Source: Flagellimonas hymeniacidonis
GTDB lineage: Bacteria > Bacteroidota > Bacteroidia > Flavobacteriales > Flavobacteriaceae
NCBI RefSeq assembly: GCF_008040165.1
Contig: NZ_VRUR01000001.1
Coordinates: 1 to 64,000, forward strand
DNA: 64,000 nt
Reading direction: 5' to 3'
The notes below the pieces were generated by a model, which was not told the origin of the DNA, did no database searches, and saw only the letters and a program-made list of their open reading frames with translations. Made by a program: the position numbers and the translations under genes. Position 1 is the stretch's first letter. The number at the start of each line of letters is the position of its first letter. Positions 1-8,623 of this stretch are shown here, in pieces.

Positions 1-556
1 AGCCGCTATTGCTGCTGCATTAGCTGCTACGCCAGCTGAATCGTCTAAAGCAGAAATGTCCGCTGAAAAACTCGTCGCCCCTTCCGCTACAGTTACACTA
101 GTACCATCAAAGCTCACTCCCGTAATGTCGTCGTCTGCCGTAGCATCCACATAGGCCTTCGTCGCCGCGTCCTGTGCATTGGTAGGGTCCGCAAGGTCCG
201 TGATCGCATTGTTACCTGCGCTCGCGTCCTGACCAATTACATCTTCTAAATCTTGTATCTCGTTCGTATCACTTAAATCACCATCTGCCGTATTATGAGC
301 CGCTATTGCTGCTGCATTAGCTGCTACGCCAGCTGAATCGTCTAAAGCAGAAATGTCTGCCGAGAAGCTCGTAGCCCCTTCCGCCACCGTTACACTAGTA
401 CCGTCAAAGCTCACCCCCGTAATGTCGTCGTCTGCCGTAGCATCCACATAGGCCTTCGTCGCCGCGTCCTGCGCATTGGTAGGGTCCGCAAGGTCCGTGA
501 TCGCATTGTTGCCCGCGCTCGCGTCCTCTCCGATAACATCCTCCAGGTCCTGCGCG
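1..556 (-). repeat. 297-bp in-frame tandem repeat
   Basis: The sequence starting at position 1 (agccgctattgctgctgcat) recurs at 298, giving a period of 297 bp or 99 codons. Similarity continues to about 556, so roughly 1.9 units are visible and more probably lie to the left. Most differences look like single-base changes. The G+C content is clearly higher than in neighbouring genes. Confidence 0.9.
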
Positions 557-1029
557 TCTGTATTCACTAAGGCAGCAATATCAGCCAAGGCAACAGAAAA
601 GGTATTGGTGTCGGAATCTGTAATTACCAAATTGGTATTAGTTCCATCAATACCAAAAGAAGTTATCGTAGTGTTTGTATCTGTAAGAGTATCACTCAAG
701 CTACTTAAATCAACGTTTACACTTCCTCCATTTTCCAACGTCAATGTCAAATCGTTGGTTGCTCCATTGAAGGTGAATCCTGTAAGTTGCTGATCATCTG
801 TGGAAGTTAATTCCCAAGAATCCCCATCCCAAAAAAAGATCGTTCCAGTACTGGTGTTCACATATATATCTCCAGCATCTGCACCACCTGGGGCAACAGC
901 TCCTGGACTGGATACCGCTGTACCACTAAGCACTTCACAATTGCATTGATCTTGCAAAGTTACTGTGGTCTGCGAATAGACAAATCCAGAGAAAAATAGA
1001 AGCGTAACGACTATAATGCTCTTTTTCAT
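1..1029 (-). CDS. secreted repeat protein, N-terminal 343 residues (3' end outside window)
   Basis: This reading frame is open from an ATG at 1029 to the left edge with no stop, so only the N-terminus is seen. Residues 1-20 (MKKSIIVVTLLFFSGFVYSQ) are a clear signal peptide. Residues about 35-70 contain DIYVNTSTGTIFFWDGDSWE, a short module common in flavobacterial surface proteins. From about residue 158 the protein consists of 99-residue repeats containing DPTNAQDAATKAYVDA and SFDGTSVTVAEGATSFSADI. The TKAYVDA type of repeat is known from phage tail-fibre-like proteins and from bacterial proteins ending in an S74 endosialidase-chaperone domain; whether such a domain follows cannot be seen. 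It lies downstream of other exported proteins on the same strand. Likely an exported surface fibre; precise role unknown. Confidence 0.8.
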   Translation of the reverse strand, partial: MKKSIIVVTLLFFSGFVYSQTTVTLQDQCNCEVLSGTAVSSPGAVAPGGADAGDIYVNTSTGTIFFWDGDSWELTSTDDQQLTGFTFNGATNDLTLTLENGGSVNVDLSSLSDTLTDTNTTITSFGIDGTNTNLVITDSDTNTFSVALADIAALVNTDAQDLEDVIGEDASAGNNAITDLADPTNAQDAATKAYVDATADDDITGVSFDGTSVTVAEGATSFSADISALDDSAGVAANAAAIAAHNTADGDLSDTNEIQDLEDVIGQDASAGNNAITDLADPTNAQDAATKAYVDATADDDITGVSFDGTSVTVAEGATSFSADISALDDSAGVAANAAAIAA

Positions 1030-1364
1030 GGGGTTAGCGTTAAATGACATTGTCTGTATGTGTTTTATGTAATCTTTTATGCTTATTCTCCGTGTAGCAT
1101 CTCCTTATTCAGTATTTTGAACACTACTACACTTTACAAAATTACCTTTACCTATAGGGGAAGAAAATATTTGTTGTGTATGTCTGAATTCCGAAGGTAT
1201 AGCCATCAAAACCTGAGGTCATCATGTTAAAAAAATTGTATTTTTTGAAGGTCATTGGTCGACAAAACCAGTAATTTCAGTAGCTCAGGTGATTGTTCAA
1301 AAACGCAAAATACACTTATAAGAGGCGATAAAACCTCTTATAAAAGCGCTCTTTTTTATTAAAA
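1030..1364. other. intergenic region, 335 bp
   Basis: No credible gene is seen. The region holds a terminator-like hairpin at 1316-1343 and, on the minus strand, TAATTTTG at 1144-1137. The latter fits the Bacteroidota -7 consensus TAnnTTTG and could start transcription of the repeat protein about 100 bp upstream of its ATG. No matching -33 TTTG was found, so the promoter is weakly supported. Confidence 0.4.
1316..1343 (-). terminator. hairpin after the P-domain/DUF11 protein gene
   Basis: A perfect 10-bp inverted repeat, ttataagagg at 1316-1325 and cctcttataa at 1334-1343, encloses an 8-nt loop. On the minus strand it is followed by a moderately U-rich stretch. It lies 22 bp beyond the stop codon of the gene ending at 1365. 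Confidence 0.55.
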
Positions 1365-4300
1365 TTAATCTCTATTTACCCTGTAGGTAATCCTTCGGTT
1401 GGTAATCACGCTGGAGACCCTAATGGTCAATTCGGCAGTGTTTGAGATTTCTGAACTACAGATGTAAGCTGAATTGGAAACCAGAACCCGATATTGCTCA
1501 CCATTATTTGCTGTTGTCGGATTCGTAATGGTAAGTGTATTGGTTCCTGAACCGCTATAAATTCCGGTATCGGAAATGTCGTTCCATGTAGCGCCATTAA
1601 ATCGTTGCCATTGGAACGCATCTGCATTTGTAGTGGTTATAGTAAAGGTAGTACCACAACCTGGGCAGGTTGCAGCGTCAACAGGCTGCACTGATATGGC
1701 AGGGGCAATTGAAGCTTCACGAAAATCAAAAACTGTATTTGTATCTCCGTCTGCAGGAGCTGTATAGGTAGCACCCTGAACGGAGCCATCAGCATTTATT
1801 AAGGGGGTTCCAGTACCGTAAGTACCATTATCGTCAGCGTCAGCGTTGACATCGGCATAGGCTTCATCCGCATCATTACAGCCATCGGCATCACTATCAG
1901 TTTCTGTATAATCATCATTTCCATCTGAATCTGAATCTGAAATCGTATAGTTTACCGTTCCACTATTTTCTTGACCGCTAGCTTGCACACTATCCGGTAC
2001 ACCATCCGTACCGACAGCACCAGTAAGTCTACCTGAGGAATGTGTCTGATCATGACCGGCTTCTACAACGTCATAAATACCATCGTTATCACTATCTAAG
2101 TCCCAATCGTCATAGACACCATCATTATCCGTGTCAATTGCTCCGGCCCAAATAATGACATTTACCAACAAGTCTTCACCTGCTGCATCGAAACCTCCTC
2201 CTCCATTTGAGTGAGGCACAATTCCTCTTTTACCTGGAGCGGTTCCAACTTCCATTGCATCGCCTTGTTCCCAAATAACTAAAGATCCTGCACCTGCGCT
2301 TGGATCCTGGCCTAAAACTGTTCCAGTGGTTAAACCATTTCCATAATACTGGGCGTCACCGATGGTATAATTTCCTAAAGCTAAACCCGAGGTTATGGGG
2401 TGTGTATTATTTACAATATTAACAGCTGTTGATGAACCATTTGAGCCTGAGGCAGCTCCTAAAATTTCATCGTGTAATGCAGGTTCACTTGTAATAACAC
2501 CATTTGCCGTAGTAGTCATGTTCGCAACGTTTGCAAAGGCATCGCTACTAAAAACATCTTCATAAACAAATGTCACCGCAAAATTATTCGCATCTCCGCC
2601 AACATTATCATCAACTACTGTAACAGTGTATCCCAGAGCCGTTAGTTTATCAATGGTATTTTGTTCTTCAGTCCCCGGGGTTCCGTTTGTAACCCATAAT
2701 ACTGTTTTTGGAGATTCAACCGAGTCTAATATTCCGTCGTTATCATCATCCAAATCTGTGATATCAGAAATTCCATCGGAGTCACTGTCAATTGCAATGG
2801 TCAATGTAGCTCCCGAAGAGGTAATTGAAGGACAACTTCCAGTTGAATTTGAAACGATTACCCTGTAGATATATCCGTCCTTGGTCAAACTAGGAGACAA
2901 AACTGAGAGCGTAGCGGTAGTAACTCCTGAATACTCAGCTCCGTTTGAAACATTTGCAAAGCTTCCGCCACCATTGGTGCTGACCTGCCACTGAAAGGTA
3001 TCCGTGTTGGTTGAACCTACAGTGAACGTCCCATTGTTACCTAAGGCAACTATTTGGTCGCTTGGTTGGGTATCAATTGTGATTGGGTCCACTGTAATGG
3101 TCTGGGTAACATCAATGCTATTTCCAGCTTCGTCAGTCACTCTATATGTTCTTGTGATTATTTCTGGGTTGGTACCTCCGTCACTTACGTCGCTAACAAA
3201 AGTTACCACTGGATTGGTAGTACAATTATCCATTTCATCTGTTACTACGGTAATATCTGTTGATGGCACATCTCCGCTACAAAATACCGTAACCGGTGCA
3301 GGGTTGCTTGCTGTTGGTGCAACATTATCAACCGTAAGTGTGGTAACTCCTGTTATACTTAGAACAGGATCACCTGTTGTACCTCCGTACTCAACAATAT
3401 AGCCTTGAGGGGCATATGCTCCCCCACCTCCAGCTTCAGGTAAATCGTTCCAAGAGCCTGGGGTTGTTGTAACTGATGGATCTGTAATGTGTGCATAATC
3501 TTCATTTCCCGAGTTGTTTGGTTCTCCAGAGTTCCAAAATGCAAAATTGGGAGTAGTTCCACCAACACCACCATTCCAAAAGTTAGTTCCTGCCTCAGGA
3601 CCGGTTACCCAGTTCCAAACACCTTCGGTAGTTGCATCACTACCTCCAATCCATCCTACCCCTTGCGCTTGAGAACCAGAAAAGTCTGCTTCAGCCTGAG
3701 AAGTTAAAGTTGCCAAATATCCTTGCAAACCAAAATAAGTTCTTAGTGCTGCCGCATCTCTGGCAGCAGTCCATGAAATTCCTGGATCAGCTATAAATTC
3801 GTAATAATGTCCTGTCGGCGGCAAATAATTTGCGGTTCCCGGTGTAATGGAAAACTGTCTAGTACCTGTAGGGCTACCTGAGCTACTGGAATATTCCACT
3901 GCAAGGATGGCAGCCTCAAACTCTGCAAAGGTCGTTGGACCTTGTAAGGTAAGCTCTCCTTCTACTGCATCCCAAGTTGCTGTAATGTTCGGGTGTGTTC
4001 CGGTAAGTGTCAATAAATCTTCTCCATTGATATATCCTGAAGAAATTTGAATAAATATGGCATCGGTAGTAGTATCATCTGGGTCGGTAAGGCTTACTGT
4101 TTCAACAATTGTTTGTGAAGTTCCGGGGCAATAAGCTTGATCGCCAGTTACTGTTAGTACAGGGGGTTGATCAGCAGTCGGCACTATTGATTCGCTTAAA
4201 TCGTCTGCCGTGGCATTGCTATCCAATTGATCGGCAACTACAGCCGTTATTGTATTTGTAATTGTAGCTCCATTTGTACCTCCATTAACGTTCGCAACAA

Positions 4301-5486
4301 TATTCAGAGTTGCTGTAGCTCCATTATTTAAGCTTCCAACAGTCCAGACGCCGGTTCCCGAGTTATAAGTGCCATCATCACTAACATAAGTAACTCCAGG
4401 CGGCAAAAGGTCCGTAATACTAACATTGGTAGCGTTTACCGGCCCATTGTTTGTTACAGCAAGCGTATAGGTTATGTTAGAATTCTCCTTGGGAGTTGCA
4501 TTATCCACTATTTTGGTCACGGCCAAATCGACCGGTATGGCAGGGGAACTACAAATATGAATGGCAAAACCACTTAATGTTCCTGTATCTCCACTAGCAT
4601 CATCAAATATAGCGAGTGTCCAAGTGCCGCTGGGGTCTTGACCATTAAAGTCAGAAAGATTTCCTTCCGGGGAAAAAACTCCAGTAAAAGGAGCTGTACC
4701 AGCGGTAACTGCCGTTCCAGCAGCATCGTCAAGGATTGTACCCGAATAATTATCTCCACTACCCCCATTATCCGTGGTTAAAACAACCGTTGTTCCCCCT
4801 GGACTAGTCAGGCTTATTTCCAAGTCATCATCCCATGTATGTTCTATGTTCAAAGTAACATTAACATCGGTTATTACTCCTGATGTAAAGCCACTTAAAG
4901 TCGAGTTTAGGGTAGTAAAATCGTTTATTGCCGAACCGGGTGCCGAACTTATTATTTCGCAACCAGATGAAGCGGAAGCAATTAAAATATTATCTACCGT
5001 AATGGTTTCACTTGTATTCCAACCTGAATCACCCCCTACAAACCTTATTGAAGAATTGGCAGATATTTGATCCGCTGTTAGGTCATAAGTGATAGCTCCG
5101 GTTATAGCACTATTAATGGTAAAAACCGTTTCATATGAAGACGTGTTATCGTTCCATAGCTGTACTAAAAGCGACTCATTTCCCCTGGAAGTCGCATCAT
5201 AATTCATTGTTAGAACAGCATTAGAGACACCTGAAAGGTCAAGGGCCCTGCTAATGGTCCTACCATCAAGGTTATTGAATTCCAACTCATTACCAACAAT
5301 CTCTATTCTTCCACCACTCGCACTGCCGTTATCACTTACTTCTGTCCAGTTACCAGAGAAGTTTTGCGTTCCGTCATTATTCGAATAGGATGTTGAGCTA
5401 AAATTATCACGATGCGTATCTTGTCCAAATGCAGAAGACCATGAAAACATCAATGCAATTGCAAAGAGTACTATGCCTTTTTTCAT
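1365..5486 (-). CDS. exported multidomain protein (P-domain, DUF11, C-type lectin, Ig-like and TSP3 modules)
   Basis: A 1373-residue protein with signal peptide 1-22 (cleavage after AFGQ). Domains by eye: an N-terminal beta-sandwich about 23-172; a proprotein-convertase P-domain about 175-312 (HTWDDDLEISLTSPGGT, DPSGTWTL); a DUF11 domain about 318-400; a C-type-lectin-like domain about 558-702 with WIGG and GEPNNSGNEDYAH; a HYR-like domain about 720-800; an Ig-like domain about 803-897; thrombospondin-3 calcium motifs about 898-925 and 1118-1140. Between them, residues 928-1115 form an unnamed alpha/beta-like segment resembling ThuA or glutamine-amidotransferase-like domains. A last Ig-like domain covers 1262-1358. 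The tail ITNRRITYRVNRD does not look like a standard type A or type B T9SS domain. Probably a cell-surface carbohydrate-binding or adhesion protein; function unknown. Confidence 0.85.
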   Translation of the reverse strand: MKKGIVLFAIALMFSWSSAFGQDTHRDNFSSTSYSNNDGTQNFSGNWTEVSDNGSASGGRIEIVGNELEFNNLDGRTISRALDLSGVSNAVLTMNYDATSRGNESLLVQLWNDNTSSYETVFTINSAITGAITYDLTADQISANSSIRFVGGDSGWNTSETITVDNILIASASSGCEIISSAPGSAINDFTTLNSTLSGFTSGVITDVNVTLNIEHTWDDDLEISLTSPGGTTVVLTTDNGGSGDNYSGTILDDAAGTAVTAGTAPFTGVFSPEGNLSDFNGQDPSGTWTLAIFDDASGDTGTLSGFAIHICSSPAIPVDLAVTKIVDNATPKENSNITYTLAVTNNGPVNATNVSITDLLPPGVTYVSDDGTYNSGTGVWTVGSLNNGATATLNIVANVNGGTNGATITNTITAVVADQLDSNATADDLSESIVPTADQPPVLTVTGDQAYCPGTSQTIVETVSLTDPDDTTTDAIFIQISSGYINGEDLLTLTGTHPNITATWDAVEGELTLQGPTTFAEFEAAILAVEYSSSSGSPTGTRQFSITPGTANYLPPTGHYYEFIADPGISWTAARDAAALRTYFGLQGYLATLTSQAEADFSGSQAQGVGWIGGSDATTEGVWNWVTGPEAGTNFWNGGVGGTTPNFAFWNSGEPNNSGNEDYAHITDPSVTTTPGSWNDLPEAGGGGAYAPQGYIVEYGGTTGDPVLSITGVTTLTVDNVAPTASNPAPVTVFCSGDVPSTDITVVTDEMDNCTTNPVVTFVSDVSDGGTNPEIITRTYRVTDEAGNSIDVTQTITVDPITIDTQPSDQIVALGNNGTFTVGSTNTDTFQWQVSTNGGGSFANVSNGAEYSGVTTATLSVLSPSLTKDGYIYRVIVSNSTGSCPSITSSGATLTIAIDSDSDGISDITDLDDDNDGILDSVESPKTVLWVTNGTPGTEEQNTIDKLTALGYTVTVVDDNVGGDANNFAVTFVYEDVFSSDAFANVANMTTTANGVITSEPALHDEILGAASGSNGSSTAVNIVNNTHPITSGLALGNYTIGDAQYYGNGLTTGTVLGQDPSAGAGSLVIWEQGDAMEVGTAPGKRGIVPHSNGGGGFDAAGEDLLVNVIIWAGAIDTDNDGVYDDWDLDSDNDGIYDVVEAGHDQTHSSGRLTGAVGTDGVPDSVQASGQENSGTVNYTISDSDSDGNDDYTETDSDADGCNDADEAYADVNADADDNGTYGTGTPLINADGSVQGATYTAPADGDTNTVFDFREASIAPAISVQPVDAATCPGCGTTFTITTTNADAFQWQRFNGATWNDISDTGIYSGSGTNTLTITNPTTANNGEQYRVLVSNSAYICSSEISNTAELTIRVSSVITNRRITYRVNRD

Positions 5487-5531
5487 ACTAAATACTTAAG
5501 TAAGCATACATTTAGGGGAATATGCCTTTAT

Positions 5532-5539
5532 CAAATGTA
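5532..5539 (-). promoter_or_regulatory. possible -7 element TACATTTG
   Basis: The minus strand reads TACATTTG 46 bp upstream of the ATG at 5486, which fits the Bacteroidota TAnnTTTG consensus. No TTTG was found at the expected upstream distance. This gene therefore probably has its own transcript, separate from the PorP operon. The rest of the 208-bp gap shows only short weak inverted repeats. Confidence 0.3.
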
Positions 5540-5694
5540 GTAGTACTTGAAAATGTCTCTAAATAATTGTTGTGAAAGGGTTCATCGATAAAGTGAACTC
5601 CCATAAATATGGGGTAAAGTAAATACAAACACTCTTGCTTACACACTCACGGGCAAGTAACAACTTCTTGTTCAGGAGCTAAGACATCAACATA

Positions 5695-7647
5695 TTACTC
5701 GAATATGATGAACTCCGATCTTCGATTCAACTGATGTTTTTCTTTGGAACAAGGTATTCCATTGGAGCAGTCGTTTACGAGTCTAGTTTCACCATACCCT
5801 TCTCCTTGTAATCTGTCTGCAGAAATTCCCTTGGAAACCATATATGCCACAGTGGATGCTGCTCTTTTTTTAGACAACCAAAGGTTGTAAGCATCATTAC
5901 CACGGCTATCTGTGTGGGAATTGACTTTAATCTTTAAGCTAGGGTATTTCTCCATAGCAACGATTACTTTTTGAATTTCAATCTCCGCATCTGGGCGAAT
6001 ATTAAACTTGTTCAAATCAAAATAGATTGTGCTTAATTGTAACAATTTGGCCAAATCGTCACCAAAACCACCTGTAACTACATCCCTCTCCAAATAAAAA
6101 TCTACAATTCTCGGCTTGCCATAAGATTTGTTCAAGTATTCCTCAGCTGGCACATAACCATCCCTTGAGGCTCTAACAAAGTTTCCTTTGGCACAATCCA
6201 ATGCTAAAACATAATTTCCTTTTGAATCCGTAATGGTTGAGGAGACCTCATTGTTTTCTTCATCAATGATTTTTACCGTTGCACCTACCAAAACTTCATT
6301 AGATATGCGGTCTCTAACAGTTCCCGTAACATCTTGTAAACAATCTAAAACTAGAGGTTCATTTTCCGCAAACTTGTAGATATCATCTTCTCCCAAGCCT
6401 CCTGTTCTATTGGATGAAAAGTAACCTTCTTTGGTTTCTTCATTCATGATGAAAGCAAAATCATCATAATTGCTATTTATTGGTTTTCCAACATTTACTA
6501 TAGGTTCATTAAGGTTGCCAAATGCAATCTTTGTAGCAAAAACATCTAATCCACCCAGACCTTGATGCCCATCTGACGAAAAATACAGTACTCCGTCTTT
6601 GGTAATAAACGGGAACGTTTCTCGAGCTCTTGTATTGATGTTTTTGCCTAAATTGGTAATAGGGCCGTAGGTGCCATCCCCAATGATTTCGGTCACAAAA
6701 ATATCTGATTCTCCAAGAGTACCTGGCATATCTGAAACAAAATACAGCCTCTTTTCATCTGGGCTTAAAACCGGATGTGCAACAGAATATGAATCATTGT
6801 TAAATGGAAGCTCAATCACATTTGTCCATTCCCCATCAATTAAATCTGCTTTGTATATTTTTAAGCGAATCACTCCATTTTGATCCTTGTACTTTTTTCC
6901 ATCCAGAAAATTATTTCTTGTAAAGTACATGGTTGTACCATCCTTAGTGACCGCCGAAGTGGACTCGTGAAGTCTGGTATTTACATCTCCTTCTAATTTT
7001 ACCACATTATTATTGGAAATACTATCTGCATTGACTTTGTACAAATCCAAGAAGTCCCTAGAGTTCCAGGTGTGTCTATATCGAGCTAAATTTCCTGTAT
7101 CTCTATCTGATGAAAAAATTAGACCTTGTTCGTAGTAGGATGCTGCGAAGTCTGAATACTTACTGTTGTATTCAAATTGTTTAATATCAACCCTGCCAGA
7201 ATTCTGTTCTATTTTAGCTAGGTAATCTTCATCCAATGGATTTTCATCAGTAGTAGCTGTTAATTCCCTGAACTTGGCCATTATATTGGATGCCTCATCA
7301 TAATCTCCCAACGTCTTTAGACTTTGAGCGTATCTGAAATAATAATCTGGTTCGGTATCGTCTGGGAAAGCTTCTGCCAAGCGCTTGTATATGTTAGCAG
7401 CTTCTTCGTATTTGGCATTGAAGTAATACGAATTTCCAAGCCGTTTTAATAAATCTAAAGACACATAGCCTTTGTCCAATACCTTTTTATAAATATCTAT
7501 AGCGGGGCTGAAGGAATATTCGTCATATCTTTCATCGGCCTTGGCTTTAACCTTGGCCTGCTGTTTCTCATTAACCTTATCTTGTGCCGAGATATGGGTT
7601 AAATATCCTGAAAAAACAATAAGAAGTATAAGTATTCTTTTTAGCAT
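5695..7647 (-). CDS. PorE-like TPR/PD40/carboxypeptidase-regulatory/OmpA protein
   Basis: A 650-residue protein with signal peptide 1-22 (ISAQ cleavage). TPR-like helices cover about 35-135 (SLDLLKRLGNSYYFNAKYEE). Beta-propeller PD40 repeats cover about 220-425 (LSPDEKRLYFVSD, ITKDGVLYFSSDG, EGYFSSNRTGGLGEDDIY). A carboxypeptidase-regulatory-like domain covers about 437-520 (VTGTVRDRISNEVLVGATV). A C-terminal OmpA domain covers about 535-650, with HTDSRGNDAYNLWLSKKRA matching the peptidoglycan-binding motif. This domain order is the one described for PorE of the type IX secretion system. It lies 11 bp after the PorP/SprF-like gene and probably anchors that complex to peptidoglycan. No lipobox cysteine is present. 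It may be a paralogue dedicated to the adhesin upstream rather than the core PorE. Confidence 0.85.
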   Translation of the reverse strand: MLKRILILLIVFSGYLTHISAQDKVNEKQQAKVKAKADERYDEYSFSPAIDIYKKVLDKGYVSLDLLKRLGNSYYFNAKYEEAANIYKRLAEAFPDDTEPDYYFRYAQSLKTLGDYDEASNIMAKFRELTATTDENPLDEDYLAKIEQNSGRVDIKQFEYNSKYSDFAASYYEQGLIFSSDRDTGNLARYRHTWNSRDFLDLYKVNADSISNNNVVKLEGDVNTRLHESTSAVTKDGTTMYFTRNNFLDGKKYKDQNGVIRLKIYKADLIDGEWTNVIELPFNNDSYSVAHPVLSPDEKRLYFVSDMPGTLGESDIFVTEIIGDGTYGPITNLGKNINTRARETFPFITKDGVLYFSSDGHQGLGGLDVFATKIAFGNLNEPIVNVGKPINSNYDDFAFIMNEETKEGYFSSNRTGGLGEDDIYKFAENEPLVLDCLQDVTGTVRDRISNEVLVGATVKIIDEENNEVSSTITDSKGNYVLALDCAKGNFVRASRDGYVPAEEYLNKSYGKPRIVDFYLERDVVTGGFGDDLAKLLQLSTIYFDLNKFNIRPDAEIEIQKVIVAMEKYPSLKIKVNSHTDSRGNDAYNLWLSKKRAASTVAYMVSKGISADRLQGEGYGETRLVNDCSNGIPCSKEKHQLNRRSEFIIFE

Positions 7648-7658
7648 TATAAACTGTA

Positions 7659-8609
7659 TTAAAAGAATCTAGGCGATACTGTTTTTTGAAACGCTTTTAC
7701 CAACTCCAATCTTAGAAACACTTCGAAAGATCCATCATTAAATTGGGTACCTCCCAATTCTGTGGTTTCACGATCGTAAGCAAGACCCAACATAATCTGA
7801 TCGGTTATTTGAAATCCTGCCAGAGCACTTATTGCTGCATCCAATCTGTAAGCGGCTCCAAAGCTAAACTTCTCGGCGTATAGAAAATTGGCCGATAAAT
7901 CAACCTGCAATGGTGCACCACCAACAGCCTTCGTTAATAGGGCAGGCTTAAATTTAAGATCTGCGTTTAAATCAAAAACGTAGCCCGTTATCACATAAAA
8001 ATTAATTCGCTCCGTCGCCAAAAAATTAACAGAATTTACATCTCCTCTAGCGTTATCAAAATATTCTGTTTCCAAAATGTTTGGTGCGGAAACGCCAGCG
8101 TAGAATCTATCTGTATGATAATATAATCCCAATCCAAAATTTGGTGAAAATTGATTGTCTATATTATCTTGATTTACAACTTCTTGATCAAAGTTACGTA
8201 GTCCATTAAAGTCAAGATTTAGCATATTTCCTCCTGCTTTTAATCCGAATGACAGCTTGGAATCTAGCCCTACATCAATGGTATATGAGAGTACAGCATC
8301 TAAATACGTCTCCTGCACTACTCCATCACCTATATTGTCATTAACTATTGAAACACCATAACCCAGTCTACTGTTTCGTATTGGGGAATGAAGGTTCAAT
8401 GTAAAGGTTTCGGGAGCTCCATCGAGACCAACCCATTGAGAGCGGTACAGTCCAGCAAAACTTAATTGCCCCCTGGATCCTGCATACGCCGGATTAACAC
8501 TCAAGGTATTAAACATGTATTGCGTATACTGTGCATCTTGCTGGGCAACAAGGCCCTGAAATACTACAACAATAAATAAAAACGGAATTAAAAAGTGTTT
8601 CTTAATCAT
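7659..8609 (-). CDS. PorP/SprF family type IX secretion membrane protein
   Basis: A 316-residue protein with signal peptide about 1-22. The N-terminus of the mature part, QQDAQYTQYMFNTLSVNPAYAG, is the hallmark of the PorP/SprF family. The rest is beta-strand-rich with alternating polar and apolar residues, as expected for an outer-membrane barrel. The family helps type B C-terminal-domain cargo pass or attach through the type IX system. Its gene is 14 bp downstream of the adhesin that carries such a domain and 11 bp upstream of the PorE-like gene, so the three probably form one operon dedicated to this cargo. Confidence 0.92.
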   Translation of the reverse strand: MIKKHFLIPFLFIVVVFQGLVAQQDAQYTQYMFNTLSVNPAYAGSRGQLSFAGLYRSQWVGLDGAPETFTLNLHSPIRNSRLGYGVSIVNDNIGDGVVQETYLDAVLSYTIDVGLDSKLSFGLKAGGNMLNLDFNGLRNFDQEVVNQDNIDNQFSPNFGLGLYYHTDRFYAGVSAPNILETEYFDNARGDVNSVNFLATERINFYVITGYVFDLNADLKFKPALLTKAVGGAPLQVDLSANFLYAEKFSFGAAYRLDAAISALAGFQITDQIMLGLAYDRETTELGGTQFNDGSFEVFLRLELVKAFQKTVSPRFF

Positions 8610-8623
8610 TCTGCTTCAATAGG

